A stretch of 64,000 bases of DNA from Phycisphaerales bacterium PN19_bin_20 (GTDB lineage Bacteria > Planctomycetota > Phycisphaerae > Phycisphaerales > UBA1924): assembly GCA_021173225.1 (NCBI GenBank), contig JAJOLK010000007.1:62001-126000 (forward strand), written 5' to 3'. The number at the start of each line of letters is the position of its first letter. Position 1 is the first letter of the stretch. The notes under the pieces are model-generated. The model worked only from the letters and a program-made list of their open reading frames with translations. It did not search any database and had not been told where the DNA came from. Below, piece by piece: positions 18,312 through 27,087 of this stretch. A program made the position numbers and the translations under genes.

Positions 18312-18347
18312 GGGGGCGGTGCGCGGGGGCGGTGCGCGGGGGCGGTG
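18312..18347. repeat. 13-bp G-rich tandem repeat after comEC
   Basis: 2.8 units of GGGGGCGGTGCGC starting three bases after the comEC stop codon. Runs of five G in close spacing could form a G-quadruplex on the plus strand. Confidence 0.8.
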
Positions 18348-18534
18348 AGTGGTGGCAAGTCTGGTAAGCGGCACTGCGGGGGTGTTGTGGAAGCTCGCGA
18401 AAAGTCAGCGCCGCGGTGACGGCGTGAGCATCCGGGCGCGTCTGAGCAGTTACTAGTTGAGCCGACGTGCGGCGGGCTGGGCGCGGTGCGCTTGTGTGGC
18501 TGGGCGCGGGGCGTGCGTGTGGGATGGGGAACGC

Positions 18535-19248
18535 GTGGAGCGATGGACCGACGAAGACGGGCCCTTGGTTCGCGCGGCCCAGGCCGGTGATCGTGACGCG
18601 CTGTGCGCACTGTGGGAGCGGCATCGCGGGTGGCTCTCGGCGGTGATCTTGCAGCACAAGCCCGCAAGCGTGGAGCTGGAAGACCTGCTGCAGGACGTGG
18701 CGACGCAGCTTGTGGGCAAGCTGAGCACAATCAGCGAGCCATCGGCGCTGGTGGGGTGGCTGAAGTCCACGGCGGTCAACACCGCGCGGTGGGCCGGGCG
18801 ACGACACGAGGTGCGTGAGCGGCATGCGCGGGCGGTAGTCGATGTGGCGCTGGCTCGATCGGCCCGAGACAGCGCAGGGGCCGATGCGGGCGCGGGTATT
18901 GCGGCACGCGGGGGAACGGCTGGGGCGGCTGAGCGCGCGGTGGTGACTAGCGATGGAGCAGAGCGGACGGCCTTGCAGGTGCTTGAGTTAGCGCGGGGCC
19001 TGCCTGCGGAGTACGCCGAGCCCTTGCTGCTGCGTGCGGTGCAGGGGCTGAGCTATCGGCAGATCGGGACGATCATGGGGCTGCCTGAATCAACGGTGGA
19101 GACGCGGATTGCGCGCGGGCGGCGGATGTTGCGCGAGGCCGCGCTGCGCGGGAGCGTGCAGGGGGTGGAGGTTCGCGGCGAGGCGACTTGCGCGGCGCGC
19201 GGCGCAGGAGCAGTGGGGATCTCGGGGGCCGGGGCGGGGCGGGCGTGA
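18535..19248 (+). CDS. ECF-type RNA polymerase sigma factor
   Basis: 237 residues from the chosen GTG. Region 2 spans ~5-90 (GPLVRAAQAGDRDALCALWERH, ELEDLLQDVATQLVGKL), followed by a long Ala/Gly linker. Region 4 is at ~150-205: LARGLPAEYAEPLLLRAVQGLS, then the helix-turn-helix YRQIGTIMGLPESTVETRIARGR. ECF sigma factors direct polymerase to a small regulon. No anti-sigma gene is adjacent, but the kinase gene starts 23 bases downstream and may be cotranscribed. A TTG 26 codons upstream would add a poorly structured leader; GGGGA lies five bases before the GTG. Confidence 0.8.
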   Translation: MERWTDEDGPLVRAAQAGDRDALCALWERHRGWLSAVILQHKPASVELEDLLQDVATQLVGKLSTISEPSALVGWLKSTAVNTARWAGRRHEVRERHARAVVDVALARSARDSAGADAGAGIAARGGTAGAAERAVVTSDGAERTALQVLELARGLPAEYAEPLLLRAVQGLSYRQIGTIMGLPESTVETRIARGRRMLREAALRGSVQGVEVRGEATCAARGAGAVGISGAGAGRA

Positions 19249-19271
19249 CGGCGCGGCACTAAGGTTTGGCC

Positions 19272-21095
19272 ATGGCGGTTCTGCGGGTGATCCAGGGGCC
19301 GGACAAGGGCAAGAGCTTTGAGCTGCCGGGGGGCGTGCCGCAGCTTCTGGGGCGCTCGAGCGAGGCGTTGGAGCTGAGCGACAACACGGTCTCGCGCCGG
19401 CACGCGGAGCTGACGCCCGACGGCGGTGAGTGGTTCGTGCGCGACCTTGGGAGCCAGAACGGGACGTTTATCAACGGCGCGCGGGTTGAGCAGCGGCGGC
19501 GGCTGGCGCCGGGCGATCAGCTTCGGATCGGGATGACGCTGATGTCGTTCAGCACCGGGGCAGAGGTCGCCAGTGTGGTGACGCTGCCGGTGCGGCTGAC
19601 GGGCCCGGACCGGGTTAGCACGTCTATTGAGCGGGCGATTGCCAGCAGCGAAGACTCGGTGATTTTGGCGCTGGAGCTGGACGCGCCGGTGCCCGGGCCC
19701 GGGGGGACGGGGTTGGGCGGCGTGGGCTTCGGTGGCGCTGGGGGCACGGGGCACGGCATCGGCGGGCCGGGCGGGACCGTCTATGGCGGGGTGGCGGCGG
19801 GGTCATTGCGGGCGCTGTATCGCGTGACGACGCTGATCAGCTCACTGCCTGAGCGGCAGGCGCTGCTGGAGGGCGTGCTGGACGTGGTGTTCAGTGAGAT
19901 TGGGCCCGAGCGCGGGTGCGTGGTGCTGCTGGATCATGGTGAGCCGCGGGCGGCGGCGCTGCGGCTGGCGGGAAAGGGCCGGGCGGGTGGAAGTGGTGGT
20001 GGTGGAGGCGATGCCTCGGAGCGGTTTGATGTGCCGCGGACGATCTTGCAGCACGCGCTGGACAAGGCCGAGGGCGTGCTGAGCACCAACGCGATGACGG
20101 ACCCGCGGTTCCGCAAGGGCGACAGCGTGCAGCGGCTGAGCGTGCGCAGCGCGATGTGCGCGCCGATTCGCAGCGGGTCGCGTGCGCTGGGGGCGATCTA
20201 CCTGGACAGCTCGGCGGGCTCAGGGCAGTTCACGGCCGAGCGGCTGCAACTGCTCAACGCCATCGGCCAGCAGACGGGCTTGGCGCTGGTGCACGATGAG
20301 CTGCTGGAGCAGCGGCTTAGCACCGAGCGGCTGGCGACGATGGGCCAGACGGTGGCGATGCTGAGCCACTCGATCAAGAACATCTTGCAGGGCCTGCGTG
20401 GCGGGGCTGATGTGGTCGAGATGGGCCTGCGCAATGAGGATTTGAAGCTGGCGCGCGGCGGCTGGCCGATCGTCAAGCGGAACCTTGACCGGATCATCGG
20501 GCTGACGATGAACATGCTGGCGTACTCGCGTCCGCGGGCGCTGGACCTTGAGCTGACGAGCGTCTCGGCGATCTTGGACGACTGCGCGCAGTTGATGGGT
20601 GACTTGTGCAAGCTGCGTGGGGTGGCGCTGATTCTGGACGCGGACCCGGACATGCCGCCGGTGCCGCTGGACGCGGCGCTGATCCATCAGGCGGTAATGA
20701 ACCTGATGACCAACGCGGTGGAGGCGGTCGATGCACGGACGGGGGCGGTGACGGCGGGCGCGGCGTTCGAGCCCGCCCCGGGGCAGGAGGCCAAGCACCG
20801 CGCCGGCGGCACGACGCGCGGGGCGGTGCGGATCACGGTGATCGACAACGGGCCGGGGGTTGCGCCCGAGCATCAGCGCCGGATCTTCGAGCCGTTCTTT
20901 ACCACCAAGGGGATCCGCGGGACGGGGCTTGGGCTGGTGGTGACGCGGCGGATCGTGGAGCAGCACGGCGGGACGATCACCGTCAGCAGCGAGCTGGGCA
21001 AGGGGGCGATGTTCGAGGTGGTGATCCCGATTGATCCGGCCGCGGGCATCGACCCGAGCGCGACGGCTGAGACGCGGGGCAAGGGCGCGCCGTGA
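19272..21095 (+). CDS. FHA-GAF sensor histidine kinase
   Basis: 607 residues, no membrane segment. The FHA domain (~5-95) has LLGRSSEALELSDNTVSRRHAEL and DLGSQNGTFING, the phosphothreonine-binding signature. A GAF domain (~180-345) follows. The H-box MLSHSIKNILQGL is near residue 365; the ATPase has an N-box MNLMTNAVEAVD, a G1 box DNGPGVAPEHQ and FFTTKGIRGTGLGLVV. It should autophosphorylate on His in response to a cytoplasmic signal. No response regulator is adjacent, so the partner, or coupling with the upstream sigma factor, is unknown. Confidence 0.9.
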   Translation: MAVLRVIQGPDKGKSFELPGGVPQLLGRSSEALELSDNTVSRRHAELTPDGGEWFVRDLGSQNGTFINGARVEQRRRLAPGDQLRIGMTLMSFSTGAEVASVVTLPVRLTGPDRVSTSIERAIASSEDSVILALELDAPVPGPGGTGLGGVGFGGAGGTGHGIGGPGGTVYGGVAAGSLRALYRVTTLISSLPERQALLEGVLDVVFSEIGPERGCVVLLDHGEPRAAALRLAGKGRAGGSGGGGGDASERFDVPRTILQHALDKAEGVLSTNAMTDPRFRKGDSVQRLSVRSAMCAPIRSGSRALGAIYLDSSAGSGQFTAERLQLLNAIGQQTGLALVHDELLEQRLSTERLATMGQTVAMLSHSIKNILQGLRGGADVVEMGLRNEDLKLARGGWPIVKRNLDRIIGLTMNMLAYSRPRALDLELTSVSAILDDCAQLMGDLCKLRGVALILDADPDMPPVPLDAALIHQAVMNLMTNAVEAVDARTGAVTAGAAFEPAPGQEAKHRAGGTTRGAVRITVIDNGPGVAPEHQRRIFEPFFTTKGIRGTGLGLVVTRRIVEQHGGTITVSSELGKGAMFEVVIPIDPAAGIDPSATAETRGKGAP

Positions 21096-21168
21096 GGTGC
21101 GGTGCGGCTGGCGTGTGAGGCGCGCGCCATGAGGCGGGCGGCGCTGCTGCGCCGGTTGTTCGAGCGAA

Positions 21169-21252
21169 TGCGGGTGACAGGACTTGAACCTGCACGACCT
21201 TTCGGCCACAAGAACCTAAATCTTGTGCGTCTGCCAATTTCGCCACACCCGC
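21169..21252 (-). tRNA. tRNA-Leu (anticodon UAG)
   Basis: 84 nt including the discriminator A. The acceptor stem GCGGGTG pairs with CACCCGC. The anticodon stem CAAGA/TCTTG closes the loop TTTAGGT, giving anticodon TAG, which reads CUA and related leucine codons. A long variable arm (GCCGAAAGGTC region) and T-loop GGTTCAAGTCC are visible. CCA is not encoded; TTC follows the discriminator. Confidence 0.95.
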
Positions 21253-21339
21253 GCGTGTCAGCCGGCTAGCTCTGTACCTTGGGCGGACCGACGACGGAAT
21301 GTAGACCGTCGGGGCCGCGTGGGCCGATACGCCGCATGT

Positions 21340-22497
21340 ATGGGCGCAGGTGAAGGCAGCGGTGGCGGCGGGCTCGCGAGCACGGTCTCGCCGATGTTCT
21401 TGCGCGTGGCGCTGGGCGTGACGTTCGTGTGGGCGGGGCTGGGCAAGCTGGTGCCGACGGTGAGTGTTGACCCGCTGAACGCGGCGATCTTGGCGAATGT
21501 GGGCGCGCTGACGCCGGCGGGCGCGACAAGACCGCCACCGGCGGCGCAGGTGCCTGGCCAAAGCCCCGGCGACGGGGCGCGTCTCGCTCCAGAAGGAACT
21601 CCAGCGCCGCTGCCGGACCCGGTGGTTCCGCCGAAACGCACGTTGCCCGAGCCAAAGCTTGACGCACCGGCGGAACCTGCGGATCCGGCGCAAACTCCTG
21701 AGGGCAAGACGCCGGAGGTCGAGCCCGGGCCGGGGCCGGGACGTCCGAGCAAGCCTGGGCCGCGGCCAGCGCGGGGCGGGGGTGGTCGTGAGGGCCTAGC
21801 CAGCATGCGCGAGCGCGCCGGGACGCCGACGTACGAACAGCCAGCCGACGGCGACGGGGCGAGCGCGCTAGATCAGGGACAAGTGCTCTTCGCGGCGGCG
21901 ACTGTGCGTCAAGGCGCAGCACCAGCGGTAGAGAAGGGTGGCCAGCGCCGAGTGGTGCGGCCCGAGGCGGCGCGTTACCCGCTGCACCTGCCGCAGGGCA
22001 AGTATGGGCCGGGTGACTTTCCGTCGGGCGCGCAGGTCCGCCGGCTGCACGAGTTGACGCTGCTGCTGGTGCGCGCGTCGCACCCTGCGCCTGGGCCCGA
22101 TGGGCGGGCGTTGATGGGGCTTTGGCCCAAGAGCATGGGGCTGGACCCGATGGTGCGGGTGGTGCCGCTGGTGGCGGCCGTCACCGAGCTGCTGGCGGGT
22201 TTTTGCGTGCTGGCGGGGCTGTTTACGCGCACGGGGGCGAGCGTGCTGGCGAGCGTGATGCTTGGGGCGCTGTGGCTGACGCAGGTTGGCCCGGCGGCGC
22301 AGAGCGGGGCGACGGTGCTGGGGTTCATCCCCGCGCGAACATGGTGGGACCCCAAGGAGTACGCCGTGCTGCTGTGGCAACTGAGCCTGCTGTGCGGGGC
22401 GCTGGCGCTGGCGTTCGCGGGGCCCGGGGCGCTCTCGCTGGACCGTGCATTGGGCGCGCGGGGTGCCAAGAGCAAGGCGGGCGCGGAGGACGAGTGA
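21340..22497 (+). CDS. DoxX-like membrane protein with long Pro-rich insertion
   Basis: 385 residues. The first segment MFLRVALGVTFVWAGLGKLVP matches the DoxX start. A ~200-residue Pro/Glu/Gly-rich, probably disordered insertion follows (residues ~55-250). The remaining helices are PLVAAVTELLAGFCVLAGLFTRTGA, VLASVMLGALWLTQVG and VLLWQLSLLCGALALAFAG, and the C-terminus is charged. DoxX proteins are small four-helix membrane proteins of uncertain redox or quinone-related role. The insertion between helix 1 and the rest is unusual. I chose the ATG giving MGAGEGSG, outside the divergent tRNA gene. Confidence 0.65.
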   Translation: MGAGEGSGGGGLASTVSPMFLRVALGVTFVWAGLGKLVPTVSVDPLNAAILANVGALTPAGATRPPPAAQVPGQSPGDGARLAPEGTPAPLPDPVVPPKRTLPEPKLDAPAEPADPAQTPEGKTPEVEPGPGPGRPSKPGPRPARGGGGREGLASMRERAGTPTYEQPADGDGASALDQGQVLFAAATVRQGAAPAVEKGGQRRVVRPEAARYPLHLPQGKYGPGDFPSGAQVRRLHELTLLLVRASHPAPGPDGRALMGLWPKSMGLDPMVRVVPLVAAVTELLAGFCVLAGLFTRTGASVLASVMLGALWLTQVGPAAQSGATVLGFIPARTWWDPKEYAVLLWQLSLLCGALALAFAGPGALSLDRALGARGAKSKAGAEDE

Positions 22498-22617
22498 GCG
22501 AGCGGACTCAGGGTTTCGACCTGACGCTGGATGGGGCCGCTGGGGGCGGTTAAGTGCCGGGTCGGTGGCGGCTGAGGGCTGATTCAAGGGTGGGCGGGGT
22601 CTAAAGTTTTAGGCCCG

Positions 22618-23787
22618 TTGGCGGACCTCTCGAGCGTCGGCGGCGGGCCTGGGTTTGTGCTCAGGGGCATGCTGAGGACCGCCAGAACGGGAGCGACCAG
22701 ACCAGCTATGGGCCGATCGGCAGAGCCATTTGATGACGCGGGGCACGGGCGGCGTTGGGGCGCGTCTGTAGCGCTGTCGGTACTGCTGCACGCGGCGGGC
22801 GTGGGCCTGCTGGCGGGGGTGGTCTACCAGGTTGCGGGCGCGCCCGAGCGGCCGCGGGCGCTGTCAGACGTGGTGATGAGCCTGCGGTCTGGCGGGGCGG
22901 AGCGGTTTGTGGCGTCGCCGGCGAACATTGTTACCCCGCTGAACGAGGCGCTTGCGCGGGCCGGGCTCTTGGCCTCGGGCGAGGACGCGAGCGCGGCGCG
23001 TGGGCCGAGCCTCTCTGAGGTGCTTGACACCTTGCGGACGCGAACGGTGGGCACAAGCGCGCTGGGCGAGGTTGGGGCCAACAGCAGCGGGACGGCCCTC
23101 GACGCCGTCAGCGCTGCGCTGGGTGCGACATCCACCGGCGGCGCGAGCATTGGGGGCGCGGGCGCAAACAATGCGGGCGCTGGCGGGGGCACGCTGAGTG
23201 TGGCGTTCGCGGGCCTTGAGGCCACCGGCGAGCAGGCCAAGTCGATTGTGTACGTGGTTGATGCGTCGGGGCCGATGGTCTCAACGCTGCCGGAGGTGTT
23301 CGGCGAGCTGATGCGGTCGGTCGACGCGTTGCAGCCGACGCAGCAGTTTGGAGTGGTGCTGTTCCGCGACAACGGCGTGAGCACGCACGCGCTGTTCGCC
23401 GGTCAGCTTCGTGACGCGACGCCCTCGAACCGCACGGCACTGCGCGGTTGGCTGACGAGCGTGAACGCGGCTGGGCGGTCAAACCCGATGGACGGGCTGC
23501 GGACGGGGCTGAGCCTGCGGCCGCAGGCGCTGTTCTTGCTCTCGCGGTCGATCCCGCGCGGGCCGGGCAACCCGTGGGATGTCGGGAGTGACACGACGAT
23601 GACGGAGCTTGAGGCGCTGAACCCGGCGGGGCTGGGCGGGCGGCGTTTGACGGTCGTCAAGACGGTGCAGTTTTTAGAGCCGGACCCAACTGGCGTGATG
23701 GAGCGGATCGGGCGTTTGCACGGCGGCAGCGAGCGGTCAGCATTGCCGTACCGCGTGCTGCGGCGCGAGGAGTTGCGTCGCCCATGA
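22618..23787 (+). CDS. VWA-like domain membrane protein
   Basis: 389 residues from a TTG; in-frame ATGs at 22669 and 22708 are plausible alternatives. One membrane segment (~45-65, ASVALSVLLHAAGVGLLAGVVY) is followed by a linker and a VWA-like fold from ~200: KSIVYVVDASGPMVSTLP, then QQFGVVLFRDNG. The metal-site motif DxSxS reads DASGP, so binding may be impaired. The LLHAAGVGLL segment resembles TonB-type N-termini. The stop codon overlaps the next start (ATGA), so the two proteins are translationally coupled and probably act together. Confidence 0.65.
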   Translation: MADLSSVGGGPGFVLRGMLRTARTGATRPAMGRSAEPFDDAGHGRRWGASVALSVLLHAAGVGLLAGVVYQVAGAPERPRALSDVVMSLRSGGAERFVASPANIVTPLNEALARAGLLASGEDASAARGPSLSEVLDTLRTRTVGTSALGEVGANSSGTALDAVSAALGATSTGGASIGGAGANNAGAGGGTLSVAFAGLEATGEQAKSIVYVVDASGPMVSTLPEVFGELMRSVDALQPTQQFGVVLFRDNGVSTHALFAGQLRDATPSNRTALRGWLTSVNAAGRSNPMDGLRTGLSLRPQALFLLSRSIPRGPGNPWDVGSDTTMTELEALNPAGLGGRRLTVVKTVQFLEPDPTGVMERIGRLHGGSERSALPYRVLRREELRRP

Positions 23788-25913
23788 GTGTGCGAGGTGC
23801 GCGTCCAGTTGCGGGTGTGTGGGTGCGTGGTCTGACGTGCGCGGCGCTGCTGCTGGCGGCGGGGTTGGCGACGTCAGGGCGCGCGTCGGGACAGATTGGC
23901 GGCGTGAGCGTTGCGAACCAACCTGTGAGTGCCACGCCAGCGGTGGGTGGCGCTCAGGTGGGCGAGGGTGACGCGATCACGCGGGCCACGCGGCTGATTG
24001 ACCGGCTCGCGGCCGAGGGTGTTGAGACGGCAGTGCTGGTTGGGCTGGCAACCCCCGGCGAGCGAGCGCGGGCGGCGGCGGCCGGGCGCGAGGCGCTCGA
24101 AAAGCTGAGCCAGGCAGAGGTTGAGCTTTCGGGGCGGGCGGTAGCGCTGCAAACCATCGACCCGCAGCGGGCCAAGCGGCTGCGCGAGTTTGATCTGCGG
24201 TTGCGCGTGCCGCTGTATCGCGCCCGCGCAGTGCTGCTGCTGGGCGTGGCTGAGGGCGACCTTGCGCGGCTGGGCGGGGTGATTGATCAGCTTGAGGCGC
24301 TTGACCCCATCGCGGTTGGGCCCGCGGCGCTGCGGCGTGTGAACCTGGCGCTGGCGCTGTATCACCGCGCGCTCTTGATGGGGGTTGCGCCGGGGCAAGA
24401 GAGCGCGGAGCTTGACCGGGCCGTGCGGCTGATTGCGCAGATGAGCGAGTGGGAGCTGGGGCCGGATGCGTCGCGGCAGGTGCCGCCGCTGGTCTCGGCG
24501 GAGGCGTGGTTCGCGGCGGTGCGTTTGCTGACGCACCGTCAGGGGTCGCTGGTGTGGGCGCAGGCCAAAGCGGTTGAGGCGGAGTCGCGCCCGCCGTTTG
24601 TGGGCGGTGCGCAGGCGGCCGAGCCTGGGCTGGCGATCAGGCACGCGCAGGTGCGTGCGGCGGCGATGGCGAGCGTGTGGGCGACGGCGGGTCGGGCGGC
24701 GGGGTTTGCGGCGGTGGTTGCGCCGATAGAGACCACGGTGGTGCCGGCGCGCGTCGGGCTGAGCGTTGAGCAGTGCCGCGCGGTGCGAGAGGAGCTGACG
24801 GGGCGCGCGGCGCTGGCGGTGCTGAGCGCGGGTGGGCGTGAGCAAGAGCTGCCGACGGTGGCACTGGTGAACGCCTCGGGCGTGCTGGCGCGTGAGGCGG
24901 GCTCACAGGCGCGGGCGGTTGAGCTGGCTGAGCTGGCGCTCTCGCGGAGCGATGTGGGCGAGGCGCGGCCTGACGCGCTGACGCACGCGGCGCTGGCGCT
25001 GAGCGCGGGGCCGGGGGCCGAGGGCAAGCTGCGCGCGGTGGAGAAGCTCTGCGACGCGCTGGACGGCGGGCTACGTGAGCCGCGGCGCGGGGCGATCTTG
25101 GCGGCTTTGCCGCAGCTTGCGGGCGAGGCGGCGCGGGCGATTGATGCAGAGGCCAGCCAGAGCGCGGCGACGCGGCTGAAGGCAGGCGAGGTGCGGCTGC
25201 GGGCGCTGAAGCTCTCTGGGCGGGCGGCCCAGGGTGGCTTGTCGATCGCGCAAGCACTGCTGAAGACAAGCCCGAGTCCCGACGCGCCGCAGCTTGCGAC
25301 GGCGCTGGGGGCGCTGGCGGCGGTCACGCCCGGGACGCCCGAGGCGCAGATCGCCGGCGAGCTGGCGGCGTCGGCAATCGAGGCGGCGCTGGTGCGGGCC
25401 CGCAGGGACCTGGTTCGGCTGCCGACGGCCACGAGCGCTGGCCAGCTTGCGCGGGTTGCGCAGCTTGGGTCTGATTGGCACGGCTTGCGCGCTGGTGAGC
25501 GGGCGCAGGCGGCGCGGTGCCGGGTGGCGCTGGCCGAAGCGCTGGTGGCCTCTGGCGATGCGCGGGCGATAGAGGTTTATCGCGAGCTGCTGAGCATCGA
25601 GCCTCCGCCGGAGAGCCCGATGCTGATGACCATCGGGCTAGCGCGTGCGCAGCGGGCCAGCGGGGATGTGGTCGGGGCCTTTCAGACGTACCGCGGGCTG
25701 ACGGACATGTTGGAAGAAGAGCCGACCAAGCGACCCGAATACTTCATGGCCTGGGCCGACATGCTGGGCGTGCTGGCGGCGGACAACCAGACGCGGCATC
25801 GCGACGGGCAGATCCGCCTGCGGATTGAGCATTTGCGAAGCCTGGACCACGAGCTTGGCGCGCCCGAGACCAAAGAGGCCGTCGAGATCGTCGAGCAGCT
25901 CATTAAGAGGTGA
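23784..25913 (+). CDS. Secreted all-helical repeat-like protein of unknown function
   Basis: 709 residues. The signal peptide (~1-35, GLTCAALLLAAGLATSGRASG) is followed by almost continuous Ala/Leu/Arg/Glu-rich helices without a recognisable catalytic motif. The texture, and the C-terminal stretch ARAIEVYRELLSIEPPPESPMLMTIGLARAQRASGDVVGAFQTYRGL in shape, suggests TPR-like repeats. Its ATG overlaps the TGA of the VWA-like gene, so it is likely a periplasmic partner of that membrane protein. I do not recognise a named family. Confidence 0.6.
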   Translation: MSVRGARPVAGVWVRGLTCAALLLAAGLATSGRASGQIGGVSVANQPVSATPAVGGAQVGEGDAITRATRLIDRLAAEGVETAVLVGLATPGERARAAAAGREALEKLSQAEVELSGRAVALQTIDPQRAKRLREFDLRLRVPLYRARAVLLLGVAEGDLARLGGVIDQLEALDPIAVGPAALRRVNLALALYHRALLMGVAPGQESAELDRAVRLIAQMSEWELGPDASRQVPPLVSAEAWFAAVRLLTHRQGSLVWAQAKAVEAESRPPFVGGAQAAEPGLAIRHAQVRAAAMASVWATAGRAAGFAAVVAPIETTVVPARVGLSVEQCRAVREELTGRAALAVLSAGGREQELPTVALVNASGVLAREAGSQARAVELAELALSRSDVGEARPDALTHAALALSAGPGAEGKLRAVEKLCDALDGGLREPRRGAILAALPQLAGEAARAIDAEASQSAATRLKAGEVRLRALKLSGRAAQGGLSIAQALLKTSPSPDAPQLATALGALAAVTPGTPEAQIAGELAASAIEAALVRARRDLVRLPTATSAGQLARVAQLGSDWHGLRAGERAQAARCRVALAEALVASGDARAIEVYRELLSIEPPPESPMLMTIGLARAQRASGDVVGAFQTYRGLTDMLEEEPTKRPEYFMAWADMLGVLAADNQTRHRDGQIRLRIEHLRSLDHELGAPETKEAVEIVEQLIKR

Positions 25914-25997
25914 TGGACGGCGTTGCGCGCCCGACATGTGCGGCGCGCACTGACCGGCAAGGACTGACCGGCGCGTGCTGACCGGGTGCGCGGCGGT

Positions 25998-27050
25998 TCA
26001 GTTGACCAGCAGGTCTGTCACGCCCAGAGCGCCGACGACGAGGCTCAGCACGCCGTTGATTGTGAAGAAGGCCATCGGCAGGCCGGCGAGCCCGCGCCGC
26101 ACGAGCACGGCGTGCTCAGCGATAAGCAGGGCGGTGGCCAGAGCCCAGGCGATGAGCGTCAGCGTGCCCAACCGCGCGTCGGCGTGCGGGCCCAGCGGGC
26201 CTGATAGCCCAAGGCCCAGCAGCAGCAGCGCACAGCTGGCACCAAGGTGCATCAGGCGCGCGCACCAGGCGCTGGCGCGCGGGCCCAGCAGCGCGGGGAT
26301 TGAGTGCAGCCCGCGCTGGCGGTCAAAGCTCTCGTCTTGAAGCGCATAGAGCACGTCAAAGCCCGCGACCCAGAGCGTGACGAAGCCGGCCAGCAGCAGG
26401 TGGGTTGTTGTGAGCGCGCGGGATGGGTCGACGGCGAGGCCCGCGGCGATCGGGCTGATGGCCAGTGCCGTGCCGAGCAGCAGGTGGCACAGCGCGGTGA
26501 AGCGCTTGGCAAGTGAGTAGAAGGCCAGCCACGCGAGCACGGGTAGGCTGAGCGTAAGTGGCCACGGGTTGCCATAAAGCATCAAGAACAGCGCGCAGCA
26601 GAGCACGAAACCAGCGGCGGCGGTCAGCGCCAGCGCCCAGCCTCGGGCACGGCTCAAGCGGCCTGAGGCGATGGCGCGGCGGGTGGTGCGCGGGTTGGCG
26701 GCGTCAAAGCCCGCGTCGGCCAGGCGGTTAAAGAGCATCGCCCACGTGCGCGCCATGACCATGCAGGCGACTATCAGGGCGAGCTGTGCGGCGAAACGCG
26801 GCCAAGGGCCGGCGGCATCACGCGCGGCGAAGGCGCCGAGGACTGCGAAGGGCAGCGCGAAGATCGAGTGGCTCAGCTTGATGTCCGCCGCGGCGAGTGT
26901 TAGGGATGACCAAAGGTTTGAGCTGGCGTCGGGGCCGGGGCTGGGGCCGGGGCTGGGGCCGGGGTTAGCGCTGAGGCTCTGCGCCGGCGCGGTCGCGGGG
27001 GTGCTTGGGGTTGGCGGTGAAGGCGCAGGCACAGAAGTTCGCGCGGGCAT
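25998..27050 (-). CDS. UbiA-family prenyltransferase
   Basis: 350 residues. A Pro/Ser-rich N-terminal tail (~1-45, with SPGPSPGP encoded by a 12-bp DNA repeat) precedes about eight membrane helices. Both catalytic motifs are present: NRLADAGFDAANPRT (NxxxD type) near residue 105, and DESFDRQRG (DxxxD type) near 235. They bind Mg-diphosphate of a polyprenyl donor, attaching it to an aromatic acceptor in quinone biosynthesis. The class resembles putative 4-hydroxybenzoate prenyltransferases; the acceptor is not proven. An upstream TTG is possible; I use the ATG for MPARTSVP. Confidence 0.85.
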   Translation of the reverse strand: MPARTSVPAPSPPTPSTPATAPAQSLSANPGPSPGPSPGPDASSNLWSSLTLAAADIKLSHSIFALPFAVLGAFAARDAAGPWPRFAAQLALIVACMVMARTWAMLFNRLADAGFDAANPRTTRRAIASGRLSRARGWALALTAAAGFVLCCALFLMLYGNPWPLTLSLPVLAWLAFYSLAKRFTALCHLLLGTALAISPIAAGLAVDPSRALTTTHLLLAGFVTLWVAGFDVLYALQDESFDRQRGLHSIPALLGPRASAWCARLMHLGASCALLLLGLGLSGPLGPHADARLGTLTLIAWALATALLIAEHAVLVRRGLAGLPMAFFTINGVLSLVVGALGVTDLLVN

Positions 27051-27087
27051 TGATCGCAAGGGTAAGCGCGCTGGTTATGCTTGCCGC

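Noticed and set aside
16983-18374. 463-codon minus-strand open frame
   Set aside because: Antisense to comEC; Ser/Thr/Ala/Pro composition is an artefact of GC-rich complement.
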